From positions 248,001-312,000 of the forward strand of contig JAKLMB010000009.1 in NCBI GenBank assembly GCA_022813625.1: a DNA stretch of 64,000 nucleotides, in the 5' to 3' direction. The notes beneath the pieces are model-generated. The model was not told the DNA's origin, searched no databases, and saw nothing but the letters and a program-made list of their open reading frames with translations. The stretch comes from Aaosphaeria pasadenensis (Eukaryota > Ascomycota > Dothideomycetes > Pleosporales). The position numbers and the translations under genes were made by a program. The first letter of the stretch is position 1. Each line of letters begins with the position of its first letter. Of this stretch, positions 47,131 through 57,152 are shown in pieces.

Positions 47131-48156
47131 CTAAGAGTCGTGTGTATGTCCTTGCCCATAATTGTGTGCCACGCCCAAGTCTGCGTGTTTTTCTCCCCCT
47201 TTACCCTCCTCTTCTTTCAGTTGGGGGAGCAATGGAATTTCTTTCTGGCCTTCTGGCCTCTTCCAGTTCCAGTCCTTGATGGATTGTCTGGAAACTTGCC
47301 TCTTATCTATCCACTCAAACAATTCGTCCGTGTTTTGACACTTTCTCCAAGCATTGAAGTCTGGAAATGGTTCTGGCTGGTCCTCCATCCATGTCCAAGT
47401 CACAATGTTCAAGCTTGGTTGGCATTTCAATGCATTCAGCAGAACACCAATACAATGTGATCGGTGTGCAGCATGCATAGGAGGAATATTTGACATATCT
47501 CCCCACTTCTCACGGTAGTAGTAATCGTAGTGCGCAAATCTACGCAGTTCATCCAGGCAGTGTATCAGGTGCTGGCCGTCCATTACTCCAAAGTATTTGT
47601 CTGTGCCATATCCTACGTTCAAATCAGCTCTCTGGGTAAAGTAAACCACGATTAAAAGGGTTGCTAACCAAATCCCTCCGGCACTGACGTTGTATATTCA
47701 GGATCCTTCCCAATTCTAACAATATCCTCTTTTGAAAATACAAGCACTGGTGTGTCTGCAATCGCATCCCACGCTGCATCTACCTCGGGGGATGGGTCGG
47801 CTTTGTATATTGTGAATGGATCGTTGAATAGACTGGCATTTTGCTTGACATCGGTCATTTTGAACGTGAACTGGTCCAGCAAGGGAGCTTCGTGATGTCA
47901 ACATAAACACAACAAAGCATGGGGGCTCAATATTACTGTCATAATTCGTCTGTTTGAGGGCCCAATTGGCGCCTTTTCGGCCATTTGCCCATAGTGTCGT
48001 TACACATATTATTGTATTCACGACAAAGAATCCGAAATTGAAGTAGGTCGTAGACCTTGATATGAAAGACTTCTTCAATTGTCGTGGTGCTTCTTCACCG
48101 GCCTCTGTATCTGAGTGTGCAACCTTCTCATAGTGAGGATTTCGCGACCCAAACAT
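47131..48156 (-). CDS. UstYa-like (DUF3328) membrane-anchored oxidase
   Basis: Three exons on the minus strand (47937-48156, 47669-47887, 47131-47612) encode about 306 residues. UstYa-family proteins are copper-dependent oxidases that form the macrocyclic ether bonds of fungal RiPPs such as ustiloxins, phomopsins and asperipins. The cytosolic N-terminus is followed by a single membrane segment at about 36-56 (YFNFGFFVVNTIICVTTLW). The central family pattern ADPSPEVDAAWDAI is present. Both metal-binding HxxHC motifs are intact: HLIHC at 161-165 (VMDGQHLIHCLDELRRFAHY) and HRSHC at 196-200, followed by TWTWMEDQPEP. A Glu/Lys-rich tail ends the protein. Introns of 49 and 56 bp are needed to join the two halves, and both restore the family pattern. 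The gene is divergent from the repeat precursor with 970 bp between starts. Confidence 0.9.
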
Positions 48157-49126
48157 GATGTGTGCAGAGGGAGCAAGTTGAGATCGAAGGGGATGACATG
48201 GTACGAAGTTGTCAATGGAAAACTTTGAGATTGAAATGTCGGCTGTAGGTGTTTGCCTGATGCTATCTTCTTTTGGAAAGCATGCGAGAAGGATTCTTCG
48301 ACCTTCCCATTGTGACCTGATCGCCTTGGCAACATAGCCATTCTGTCCTGTACATCACCAATCACAACGAAAACCCACTTTCTCTGTGATACCTTGCTTT
48401 TAAGGCCCTCAACGTATACTACCACCGGAGCCAACAGAAATCGCAATAGGGAATTAAGCGCCATCAATGCTTATCTTCAGACTGCAACTAGCCCACGAGC
48501 TTGATCATTCCAAGCTTCTAAACCCGCGCATCCGTGGAATTGCCGATGCCAACCCCAACTACGGTTTTTAAAATGCGTGCAGGATTGCAGACAAGGCATG
48601 AAATCATTCGCTGATTCGTAGAATACTCACCCGTCTCGGAGGCACCCTCCTCAGAACACCATGTGCCGAGGCGTCCAGAGTTGGGGCTCACCTTTTCTAT
48701 GACCATTCTAATTCCTGCGCAAAGCTGTATATGGAAGGTCATCAATGGCTATACGAGGGTTGAGTTTCTCCATCCTATACAAGTATGTTCCGAGCTGCAG
48801 GATAGTCCGCATCGTTAAATAAGTATATCATCACCAAAGACTACAACGGCAGTTGCCCCGCTCGAGTATTGGTCTAGAAGAAGGGATGGACGCTGATTCT
48901 CTATGTTCATAGGATAGTCTTATCCTGAAGGATCTTGTGAAGGATGATAGCGTTTGTCGGTGGTGGGTGGTGGCTGTTTCTCGAGAAACACTGGCAAAAA
49001 AAAGGCAGCTCTAGTCATTCGTATTGATGGCTGCGGCATGTCGTATATAAGGAGCTTCACTGGCCTGGTTAGCATTAGCATTATCAGGTTCACAGTACAT
49101 CTTCGATTGATACTTTACTTGTCACC
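48157..49126. promoter_or_regulatory. divergent promoter between UstYa-like gene and repeat precursor
   Basis: This 970 bp region separates the start codons of the putative oxidase and its precursor. TATATAA at 49044-49050 lies about 80 bp before the precursor ATG and is a good TATA box. Short minus-strand frames in the region (48075-48467, 48518-48745) have no recognisable domain. I could not identify a binding site for a cluster regulator. Confidence 0.55.
49044..49050 (+). promoter_or_regulatory. TATA box of the repeat precursor gene
   Basis: TATATAA stands about 80 bp upstream of the ATG at 49127, a normal distance in filamentous fungi. Strong TATA boxes are common on highly induced genes. 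Confidence 0.6.
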
Positions 49127-49596
49127 ATGAAGTTCTCTAGCCTCCTGGTCGCTTCAGTCCTCGGATCCGCAGTCATTGCCGCTCCAGCTGGTGAGTTCTC
49201 CGTGACACCAATCTGATGGCCAAGTTCTATGTTGACTTTATGATAGAATATAAGCGTGAGGTTGAAGATAGGAGTTCATCGTATGTGAGATCCAACGGGG
49301 AGGCGTTGGGCTTCAAGATCAATAAACGGGAAGCAGAAGGAGCCTCGTATGTGAGAACTGAGGGCGAGGCCCTCGGCTTCAAAATCAACAAACGCGAAGC
49401 AGAAGGAGCCTCATACGTGAGAACTGAGGGCGAGGCTCTTGGTTTCAAGATCAACAAACGTGAAGCAGGTGGAGCCTCATACGTGAGAACTGATGGTGAG
49501 GCTCTCGGGTTCAAGATTAACAAACGCGATGGAGCATCATATGTGAGGAACGAGGGCGAGGCTCTTGGGTTCAAGATCAACAAACGGGAGGAATAG
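49127..49596 (+). CDS. secreted Kex2-processed repeat precursor, putative dikaritin-type RiPP precursor
   Basis: Two exons (49127-49190, 49247-49596) encode 137 residues. A signal peptide (MKFSSLLVASVLGSAVIAAP) is followed by a first KR site at residues 24-25. Five tandem segments then each end in KR: residues 26-49, 50-71, 72-93, 94-115 and 116-135, with a final EE. Each segment has SYVR, two variable residues, then the invariant block GEALGFKINKR. Kex2 would cut after each KR and Kex1 trim the basic residues. Several units begin with EA, a dipeptidyl aminopeptidase site as in alpha-factor precursors. Fungal RiPP precursors have exactly this plan, with the core next to the KR. The candidate core is ALGFKIN or a shorter part of it. 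The adjacent UstYa-like oxidase supports the RiPP reading over a pheromone or wall peptide. The short intron after the signal peptide restores the frame (G|AA). Confidence 0.85.
49258..49587 (+). repeat. five in-frame tandem repeats of the precursor
   Basis: Units are 49258-49329 (72 nt), 49330-49395 (66), 49396-49461 (66), 49462-49527 (66) and 49528-49587 (60). Each ends in a codon pair for KR. The nucleotide sequence has drifted between the units, mostly at third codon positions, while the block GEALGFKINKR is unchanged in protein. Confidence 0.95.
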
Positions 49597-49656
49597 GCGC
49601 AAAGATTTCACAGGGCACTGGCTAGGATCGGCATTACCCATTCATCATGACTGATC

Positions 49657-49734
49657 GAGATCTCTACAGCCGATGATTCGAAGGTGGTAGGACTCGAGAT
49701 CCTTCCAGCCGACGATCTGAAGCGGGTAGGACCT
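49657..49734. repeat. degenerate 39 bp tandem duplication
   Basis: Copy one (49657-49695) and copy two (49696-49734) both run from GAGATC to GTAGGAC with CAGCCGA and a GGTAGGAC block in register. They differ at a minority of positions. The unit is 13 codons long, and on the minus strand it reads as two related 13-residue peptides. Confidence 0.75.
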
Positions 49735-50590
49735 GGAGGACGTGGGCGTCGGATGGTGGTCGACGCTACCCAAGTTGGACGAATGAGGAGGACAAAGGCA
49801 AGATTCGGATGCCCGGAATGGAGTCCGAAGAGACTTTGTATGCATGTAATTTCTGGGACGCCTGAATCTAGCTTCTCGACATCATTGCCTTTTGCGGACT
49901 TGAATTGTCCCGATATGCTATTCTAATGTGCCAGTGGTCTTCTCTAGTGTGAGGATGGTCTTAGGGACGTATGGTCGTAAACCACACAAAAAGTCCCAGT
50001 CTAAGAGCTTAAACCAATGGTAGTTTAGATGTCCTCACGCATCTAGAAGGAGAATCACTTGAAAAGTCTCCATAAAAAAAGGCAAGAAACCTCCCGAAAA
50101 ATGGTGGTTCCACATGTAGGTATGTTGTGAGAGTGACAGACGGCCTGATCGGACCGAAGGAAGCTACTTCAATCGCTTGCCAAACGTGGTTGGTAGAAGC
50201 GGCACGCGGAAGCCATGCATGAGCCGTGGCGGAGATCATTAAGATACCTCATGGCATACGGTCCGAATAGACAACAATGGTTCGCAATAGTAGAGATGAT
50301 TGGATTAGATGGGAGCTTACGATTGTAGGTGTACACACTACATTATATACGTCATTTAGACTCAGGGGTTGTTGCAATCTAATCGGCAGCTAACACTCCA
50401 AAATGATCGCTGCATGCCAGTGGAGAAGCTGCGTTCGTTCGGTGGAGATTTCGAGGCTGTCATACTTTGAACTTAATCACGAAAGTGCAATGGAATTCTC
50501 AGATATCAGCAAGAATCCCTACTACGGTTATAATATGTCAGTGACTTTGGAGAGCAATGGGCTACACTGATTCCATGATATGTTTTTTTT

Positions 50591-50601
50591 TTTTACAGAG
50601 A
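50591..50601. repeat. poly-T tract (approximate position)
   Basis: A run of about twelve T residues follows TATG near 50,582-50,594. It may be a simple homopolymer or the end of a decayed retroelement; nothing else supports the latter. Confidence 0.4.
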
Positions 50602-50660
50602 TGCGATCTAGGACTGGTGTGCGGCTGAATCAGAGTTGCGATGCGATCAAATCAGTATTT

Positions 50661-50687
50661 GGCCACCATTGGCCACCATTGGCCACC
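50661..50687. repeat. 10 bp tandem repeat GGCCACCATT
   Basis: Two full copies and a third partial copy are directly adjacent in intergenic sequence. Confidence 0.9.
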
Positions 50688-52470
50688 TTGGATGTTTGTG
50701 TGAATTTTGGTTAGCCTTCATTTTGATTCATAGGACGAAGGCACACCCGTACTCGTGTTGAGATGCACTATGTCCGGCTTCTGGTGTTTTTACTTAGAAA
50801 TTATACTGTCACTAGTATTAGGTCGAGAGCTAACACGTCAAAAATGTCGCCTTCTCGAAGGATTGCGATCTCCACACAAGAACTATTTCGGACACAGTGC
50901 GCACACTAAAGTACCTGCACTTCGTATTTCGCATTTAGATATGTCTATTAATGACTACAATGTGAAATGTGACAATACAATAGAAAGAGGTCTGAATCAT
51001 GCAAACAACCCATCAAAGCTGGGGGCTTGATACCAGCCCAAGGCAAAGGAATTCAGCTGCCCGTGTAAGGTCAAGCTAGAAGTCGGACGGTCTGTATCTC
51101 AGCCGACCTTTACTGCATTTGATAAAGTTTCTTGCTTCGTTGCAACAAAAGAGAGCAAACCCAATTGCCGTGGCGGAGCTCTCTAAAGTTGGCGTCGCTT
51201 GATAGCCATTATTGGGGGGTTTCCGTTCAAGATTGCTGCTACCATTGCGCCGTCTACTTGCCTACTTAAGTCAGCGACAGACTAAGGTTAAGGTTGTTTC
51301 GGACTCCGCACACAAGGTGATTCTTTCTGGAAAAAAGAGGTCCTCAAAGTATAATGCTACATAATCTGAAGTAAAGTTCATAGATGTAGCTGCGAACTGT
51401 AATGGAACTTTACAGGGAAATGTGGGAGACATCCGACGTTTTCTATACACATCCTCCAAAACAACATATCAAGCGCGAAACGTTCTTTTCCAAAGCGTGT
51501 GACGGGTTGAAACGCTCATAGCTATAGCAAGGCCCCTATTCCCTTCCAAGTTCCGACCGATCACTTCTGGAGTGCGAGATCCGTTTGATAGGGTTGCGAA
51601 ACTAACTCAAGTGTCAACACACGTGGCCGCTGGCCACTAGGTTCGGATAGTTTTACCCTAAGCAGCTCTTGACTGTCTGTAGGCTTCGCAATTAACAATT
51701 CTACCACGGTTTGCGCAACTGGTAGTCCCGAAAGGACGCGGGTTGAGATCCAGGTACCCTCTTAAGTGTGATGCATCTAAGCCAAATCTGAACTTGACTG
51801 TGCTAAGGCATATCTAGTCTCGCAGGTCATGCAAGCCTATGCATCGATTACCAGACTCATTGTACTCTTCCATGCCAGATACAGACAGGCTAACGGGATA
51901 TGTACCGAGCCAGAACGTTATAGATCTACGTGGCAACACACCAAGCCGATCATGGGAAACTCTGGCGCGACAATAACAACGAGCTCCTATTGTTGCACGC
52001 GACTCGAGATGAGGCGCATCGTTAAACGAAGGATCCTGTGGCCGTCTTGCAAGACCAATATGGTGCGGATGATCGTCCGACTCCTGGGCCAAAAGTATAT
52101 CTACTGAGGACCATACTGTCGGGTTCATGAGAGTCAAGCAAATATCTTTCAAGCAAAGTTCGAGAGCTGCGCGTCAGGGGCAGTATCTTTTTGTGGGTAG
52201 ACTTTCCGGGTTTCGGCGGTTCGTGATCATTCGACCACACCCTTCCTCGCAGACAATTAGGTAAGGTAATACCGATATCAGGTGATTTGGTCAGTGATAA
52301 TAGATTACATAGTATACATGTTCATGGCGAACATCTATCGTACATATACATACATGCGCTCGCTAAAGTCAAGCACCAATTACTCGTCTAGTCCAAAAGT
52401 GAGCCTCGAGCACTGCATCGCCATAGCGATTGGGCAGGGGTCAAATCGCGTTGGGTGTGTAATTTTCGGA

Positions 52471-53284
52471 TCAGCCCGCTCGGGGTTTCCGCTTGCCGAT
52501 ATTCCAACCCCAGTTTCTCAGCGTCTTGACGACCTTTGGCAATACGGCCGCGGTAAGTGGAACTCGAATAAAGATGAATGACTTGTGAATAACGTAGGCC
52601 AATGTGAGTTGAGTCCAGATTGCTGTCCAACATATTAGCCATGACGTAGTTTACAATGGGGTTGGGTTCCTCAAGTATCATACATGCACCAGACCCTTGA
52701 TTCTGAGCCTCCGCTGCCTCGAGCTCATCAGTCCAGTCACCCTCGCGGGTAGTGGCTTCAGCAACATCGCCACTGACGGAAGCTTCCTGCCCTCCTTTAT
52801 TCTTTCCGAAGTTCGGGAACACTATACGGATAACATTCTTCGCTGCTTCTACAACGATATGCTCGTAGTGTCCAACGGTTTCTGCACCGAGATACCGTAC
52901 GGCAAGGAAGCAGAAAGGGAAATCCAAAGCCGAAAGGGCGAAGTAGACTCCCACTGCGGTCCATCCATACTCTCGTGAGAGCTTCTTTAGGCGCTGCGAT
53001 AAGGTGAGGGCTGGCTCGGGACTTCCAAGGTGTGGTGTAGGATTCGGTCTTTGCGAGGGGGTGTGTTTGTTACTGTTAAAGCGAAGGGAGCGGAAGCGAC
53101 GGAAGAATTGGTTTCGTGTTAGCTGATGGTGCCTCTGAATGATCAATCTAGAAGAGAGAGCCTCCTTAGAGACCACCTGCGATGATGTGAAGAAAGTTCG
53201 CAAAGCTGCCTGGCGTGGGGTAGAGCTCTTTGGATAGAATACGCTTCGGAGGAGCTGCTCCGACAAGGAGCGGGAGGGCCTCAT
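52471..53284 (-). CDS. DUF1279 (FAM210-like) mitochondrial membrane protein
   Basis: Two exons on the minus strand (52684-53284, 52471-52622) encode about 250 residues. FAM210-type proteins are small mitochondrial membrane proteins, in animals linked to mitochondrial translation and erythroid or muscle function; their fungal role is unclear. The N-terminus is Arg/Ser-rich without acidic residues, as expected for import. The DUF1279 domain begins at LTLSQRLKKLSREYGWTAVG and contains VYFALSALDFPFCFLAVRYL, a hydrophobic helix. After an acidic insert, the second exon gives SIWTQLTLAYVIHKSFIFIR and VPLTAAVLPKVVKTLRNWGW, ending in GKRKPRAG. The intron joins GGTGCAT to CAATCTGG and is needed to complete the domain. 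It marks a return to conserved genes right of the accessory block. Confidence 0.85.
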
Positions 53285-56200
53285 AGCTGAGGTGAAAGCT
53301 AATCTGAGCCGATCTCTACGATGATGAGGTTACAGGAGGTGAGAATTAGACGCTGATTGCAAGATGGGCGTGTCTCACGACAGACGTCAGAGATGCGCTC
53401 GCGTGTTTGTGCGTGTGAGATCAAGATGATGATACCACGGATAAATTTCTCGACGGAGGCTCCGATCGGCCCGAAACACCTCCGAGCGGACAGCACTTGA
53501 CACTCAGCTTCATAGCTAACGACCAGAATTCTGACCTCAACCAAAAAGACATAAGTTCAAGATCTATGACAGACATCACGACTATCCCGCCAGCAACTCA
53601 AACACAAAAACCTTCGATCGCTCTCATCCAAACCACCACTCCGAAAAATCGCGGACAAGCGGAGAGCAACCTTACCTGGCCGTACTGTGTATGTGCTAAA
53701 AGACTCTAGGGTTACCAAACTGGGACGTTGTCGACTGTGATGCACAAGGACCAGCTCCACCTACAAGGACCCCTGCTTCGTAACTCATGTCCCCTGATCG
53801 GTAACAAATGCCGTGGCCAGGAACGTGTGAATTGCGCTTTCGTATTCTTCTTTCGTACATGCATGCATCCACTCCCGGAATAGGTTACTTGCTTGCAACT
53901 AGAAAGAATGACAACAGAGACAAAAACAAAGAGCGTCGCCATCCAGTCAGGCTCTAGGCAATGTCGCGCACGACTCAGGTCCACTAACTGGATGACCTGA
54001 AACCGTAGCGCCCAGAGTGCTGGTAACCTAGGTCTGCTCGCCTCAGTACTTGCTCAATTCCACAGCAACCTGCTGCTGCAAATTGGTGAGGCTGCATGAC
54101 GATGATAACTAGCACTGGCGTCCTGTCAAGATCTCGTCGGCAACGGCGGTTCTAAGAAACATCGACTGGGTCTACTCGTCCATGCGCTGCTCGTTGTGTC
54201 GATGTGCATCACTCCCTGCGATTAACCTTTGCAATTATGCTTAAAGCGAACGGATATTAGTTCCATCGATTGGAATACAACACTTCTGCTCCTGTCTGCG
54301 TCATGCAAATATAGGTACCCCAGCGTGAACTGTTGGTAGTAAGTCCTTTCTTTGCAGGGGAGTATATATCACCACGTGGTGCGGTATCGATACAAATACA
54401 AACCCTGTTACAGTGCATCAGCCATCAGTTGGCCAAGGGATTTGCAGAAAAGTCTCGAAGTCGACGTTGGCTTCAATTCGCCACAGCACTTGTTCGAAGC
54501 GACTCGGACAACAGGTCCGGGCGAATATGCATATATGCAATGCAATCCCCCATCATATTCCCCCCACTCGCATTTCCTTATCAGGAACGGCACAGAGCTC
54601 CACCACGACATTTGGCATCAGTTGTCACAAGATGCTTGTTGCTTGATGCCACGGAAGAAGGCTTTTTAACTAGCTGATGACTATACCATGGCGCGGCTTG
54701 GTCGCCGCCCTGTCGTTGGTTGGGTATTGCCAGCATGTATTTGCAGCAGGGCCACGGCGATCGCGGCATTGTTGCTTGCTGCCAGGCCAGGCACCTACCT
54801 AGGAGCATGCCCAAGATGTCTACAAAAAATGAATGTTAAACTGCGGGGCAGGCTTGGACATGGCACGTCGCCAGTCCCTCCTTGTCCTTCCACTCGCACA
54901 CTTCACACCCCTGCACTCTATGCGATACATACATGCGTAACGATGAATGTGTACACATCTACACACGAACTGTAGCATGATGGAACGAGACCTGCGAGAG
55001 CGTGACAGATAGTGCAGTCCAAAGAAAGGAAAGAACATCAATTACATATTCGGATTGCGAACTGCTCGCCCTGGGGCCGGGCCATTCTAGCCAGTCAACC
55101 CAATTCTTGCAATCGTGTCGGCCAAACTCTGGGCTCGCATCCACAGCATTGGGAATCACCTGATGACGCTTGACAATGGTCGACTTGATGCCGCGAGTAA
55201 TGGCCCACATGCGCATGGAAGTTCCTGGATGGAGGGGCGTTTGATGTCGTGCGGACGCAACCGACTTGCAGCATCCCACAACGTCTGATTAGCCTATTTC
55301 GACCCTGACATGGATGCACATGGATGTGCACTTGCGCGAGTGCTACTAGGATCCGTCCTTCCACAGGCGTGAGGTCTGTTTCCTTTGTGGTCCACGCCTC
55401 ACACTGCTCTACAGTCGACCTCCCCAGCTTCCGACGCCACCAGTCGAGTGCCGACACGGCGCTACTCAACCTCACGTCTCCCTGCGCGACCTTTGTCAAC
55501 TCGACTTTGGCATCCACTCAAACGTCGGGCGACCCTCTGTCCATCCCTCATCTCGCTCGCCCGCCCCAAGAAGAAGGCCCGCTTTTCGTCGCCCGCGCTG
55601 TAGTCTGCATCCGACGCCCGCTTTGTTTGTTATTTGAGCAACACACCAGGCTTGCAGCCCGTCCTGTCGCTCGCGCTCGAGACTTCTGTGCTGGGGCCCT
55701 GCGAAGGTTTGCTGCCGCGAAACAAAGTTTTCGGCGTGCCAGCCCTGTTACGACGCCAGTCGCAAACTTTGGCCCATCGGTATCGAGCTGCTGACGAGTG
55801 AAGACTCCCCTTATTCAACTACCCAGGCTTATAGTTGCTCTTTCTTTACTCGGCCGCAGTAGCCCCTTGATCGGGTCGCCCTCTCTGTGGTTTGAGCTTG
55901 CACCGATTGCACTGGTGCGCTTCATCATCTCCAGTTGCCGTCAGGGCTCCTCTTTGACAAGAACGGCCGCCTGCATACCCACCTTGCCCGGCTGACTCTG
56001 GTAATTCTACAATTCGAAGCTCGGCAGCACCGCTGTCCCTGTCTCTCGAGCTAAGGTTTCTGCCTCACTCGGCCGTTGAACGGATGGCCTGCAGCATCGT
56101 GTCGCACCCACCCTTCGCTTCAGACCTTGAAAGCGCCCAAAACGGCACTCTCCCGGAGCCAACTGTTTGAGGCTTCAGCTAAGCACCTTGCCCTACGCTG

Positions 56201-56528
56201 CTGCATGACTTATTACACAGGATCTTCCTGTCTTTTCCACGTGGGTTGATCTCATCTCTGAACTGATTTGTCTACGCCGTCTCCGTATATATTCCCACTC
56301 CCGCACGATCCCCACTCGAGCCCAATTGCTGTACTTCCACTTTTACGCCTATCTTCACTTCACATTCCTACCTTTTATCTCCTTTCATCGATCACACCTG
56401 CCGTATCCTCTGTTCCTTTGGCTGAGTTTATAATCCGTCTGCGTTCGCTCCTTCCCACTCCATTCTCGGCTAGTGGTTTCGTGCAGATTAAGCAATATAT
56501 TGTTATCTTTTGCCGCAGTTCTTCAGAC
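53285..56528. other. long intergenic region
   Basis: No supported gene in 3.2 kb. Open frames at 55,095-55,794 overlap on both strands and follow C-rich sequence. The last 500 bp are C/T-rich and probably form the promoter and leader of the small gene at 56529. Confidence 0.35.
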
Positions 56529-56807
56529 ATGGGTGGTAACGCAGAATATATAGCAGGCCACGGCTACCTCACTCTCAGCCAGGCTGTTCACATTGCACAA
56601 AATAGCGAAGGCGGAGTTGACCAACGCCTCGCACAGCATCTGGAACGAAGATTAGCTGAGGTTTGGGCGAAGTTACAAGCTGAACCAAACACATACATCT
56701 TTCCACCAGACGAGTTCGCCCTCTTCAACTACTACAAATCACGCTTCGGGGATTCAGAACTAGTTCGCTCGGCGGTAAAGAGGTATTGGGATGCTCCCAA
56801 GTCATAA
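56529..56807 (+). CDS. small conserved hypothetical protein
   Basis: A frame of 92 residues starts at the first ATG of the frame (MGGNAEYIAGHGYLTLSQAV). The upstream part of the frame has no ATG and is low-complexity leader. The protein is mostly helical and charged, with QRLAQHLERRLAEVWAKLQA and then YIFPPDEFALFNYYKSRFGD and LVRSAVKRYWD. The phrase DEFALFNYY...RFGD looks like that of small fungal proteins of unknown function, but I cannot name a family. No signal peptide or membrane segment is seen. Composition and codon use look genuine. It stands upstream of the PNGase A-like gene on the same strand. Confidence 0.6.
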   Translation: MGGNAEYIAGHGYLTLSQAVHIAQNSEGGVDQRLAQHLERRLAEVWAKLQAEPNTYIFPPDEFALFNYYKSRFGDSELVRSAVKRYWDAPKS

Positions 56808-57152
56808 TCGGTGTCAACTCTTTGTATGCTCTCCATACATTGTCCACAAGCTGTTTTGACTAACAATTTTCAGCAAGCGTGGAGTTTTTCAAACCTTTCC
56901 TGAGGTAGGTATCAGGCGGAAAATCCAAAGGGCCATCACTGATGACTGATAGCGTTTTCAGTCAAAAGCTTCATTAGCGAATATTTTGCAGTAGGGGAAA
57001 GTGTTTCTTGGGCGAATGTTTCTTATGATACCTCTTTCCGGCGTTTACAACAAATTCTTTTCGGGCCACTTAACCGTATACCAGCGGTTTACCACCCGAA
57101 GCACCTCTGGCGAAGCGGGAGAAAAGCCAGGAGATAGCTTCCGCTTGTCGAT
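56808..57152. other. intergenic between the small gene and the amidase
   Basis: This stretch of 345 bp shows no gene. It should hold the 3' end of the small gene and the promoter of the amidase gene, or an unrecognised 5' exon of the latter. Confidence 0.35.

Larger units (their letters stand above)
49597..52470. other. gene-poor region right of the repeat precursor
   Basis: No supported gene in 2.9 kb. Just after the precursor stop lies a degenerate 39 bp tandem duplication (49657-49734), and a ten-base repeat GGCCACCATT is at 50661-50687. Base composition is less C-rich than near the conserved genes, and short open frames show no domain. Confidence 0.4.

Noticed and set aside
48075..48467. 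130-codon minus-strand frame overlapping the start of the UstYa-like gene
   Set aside because: It overlaps the well-supported first exon in another frame and shows no domain.
49127..49596. reading the repeat precursor as an alpha-factor type mating pheromone
   Set aside because: The KR-EA plan is similar, but the repeat lacks the Trp/Pro-Gly features usual in ascomycete alpha-pheromones, and an intact UstYa-like gene is divergent from it. Still a weaker alternative.
51690..51765. tRNA-like stretch with GCAACTGGTAG and GGTTGAGATCC
   Set aside because: The would-be T-arm stem does not pair and no acceptor stem closes, so it is not a tRNA I can support.
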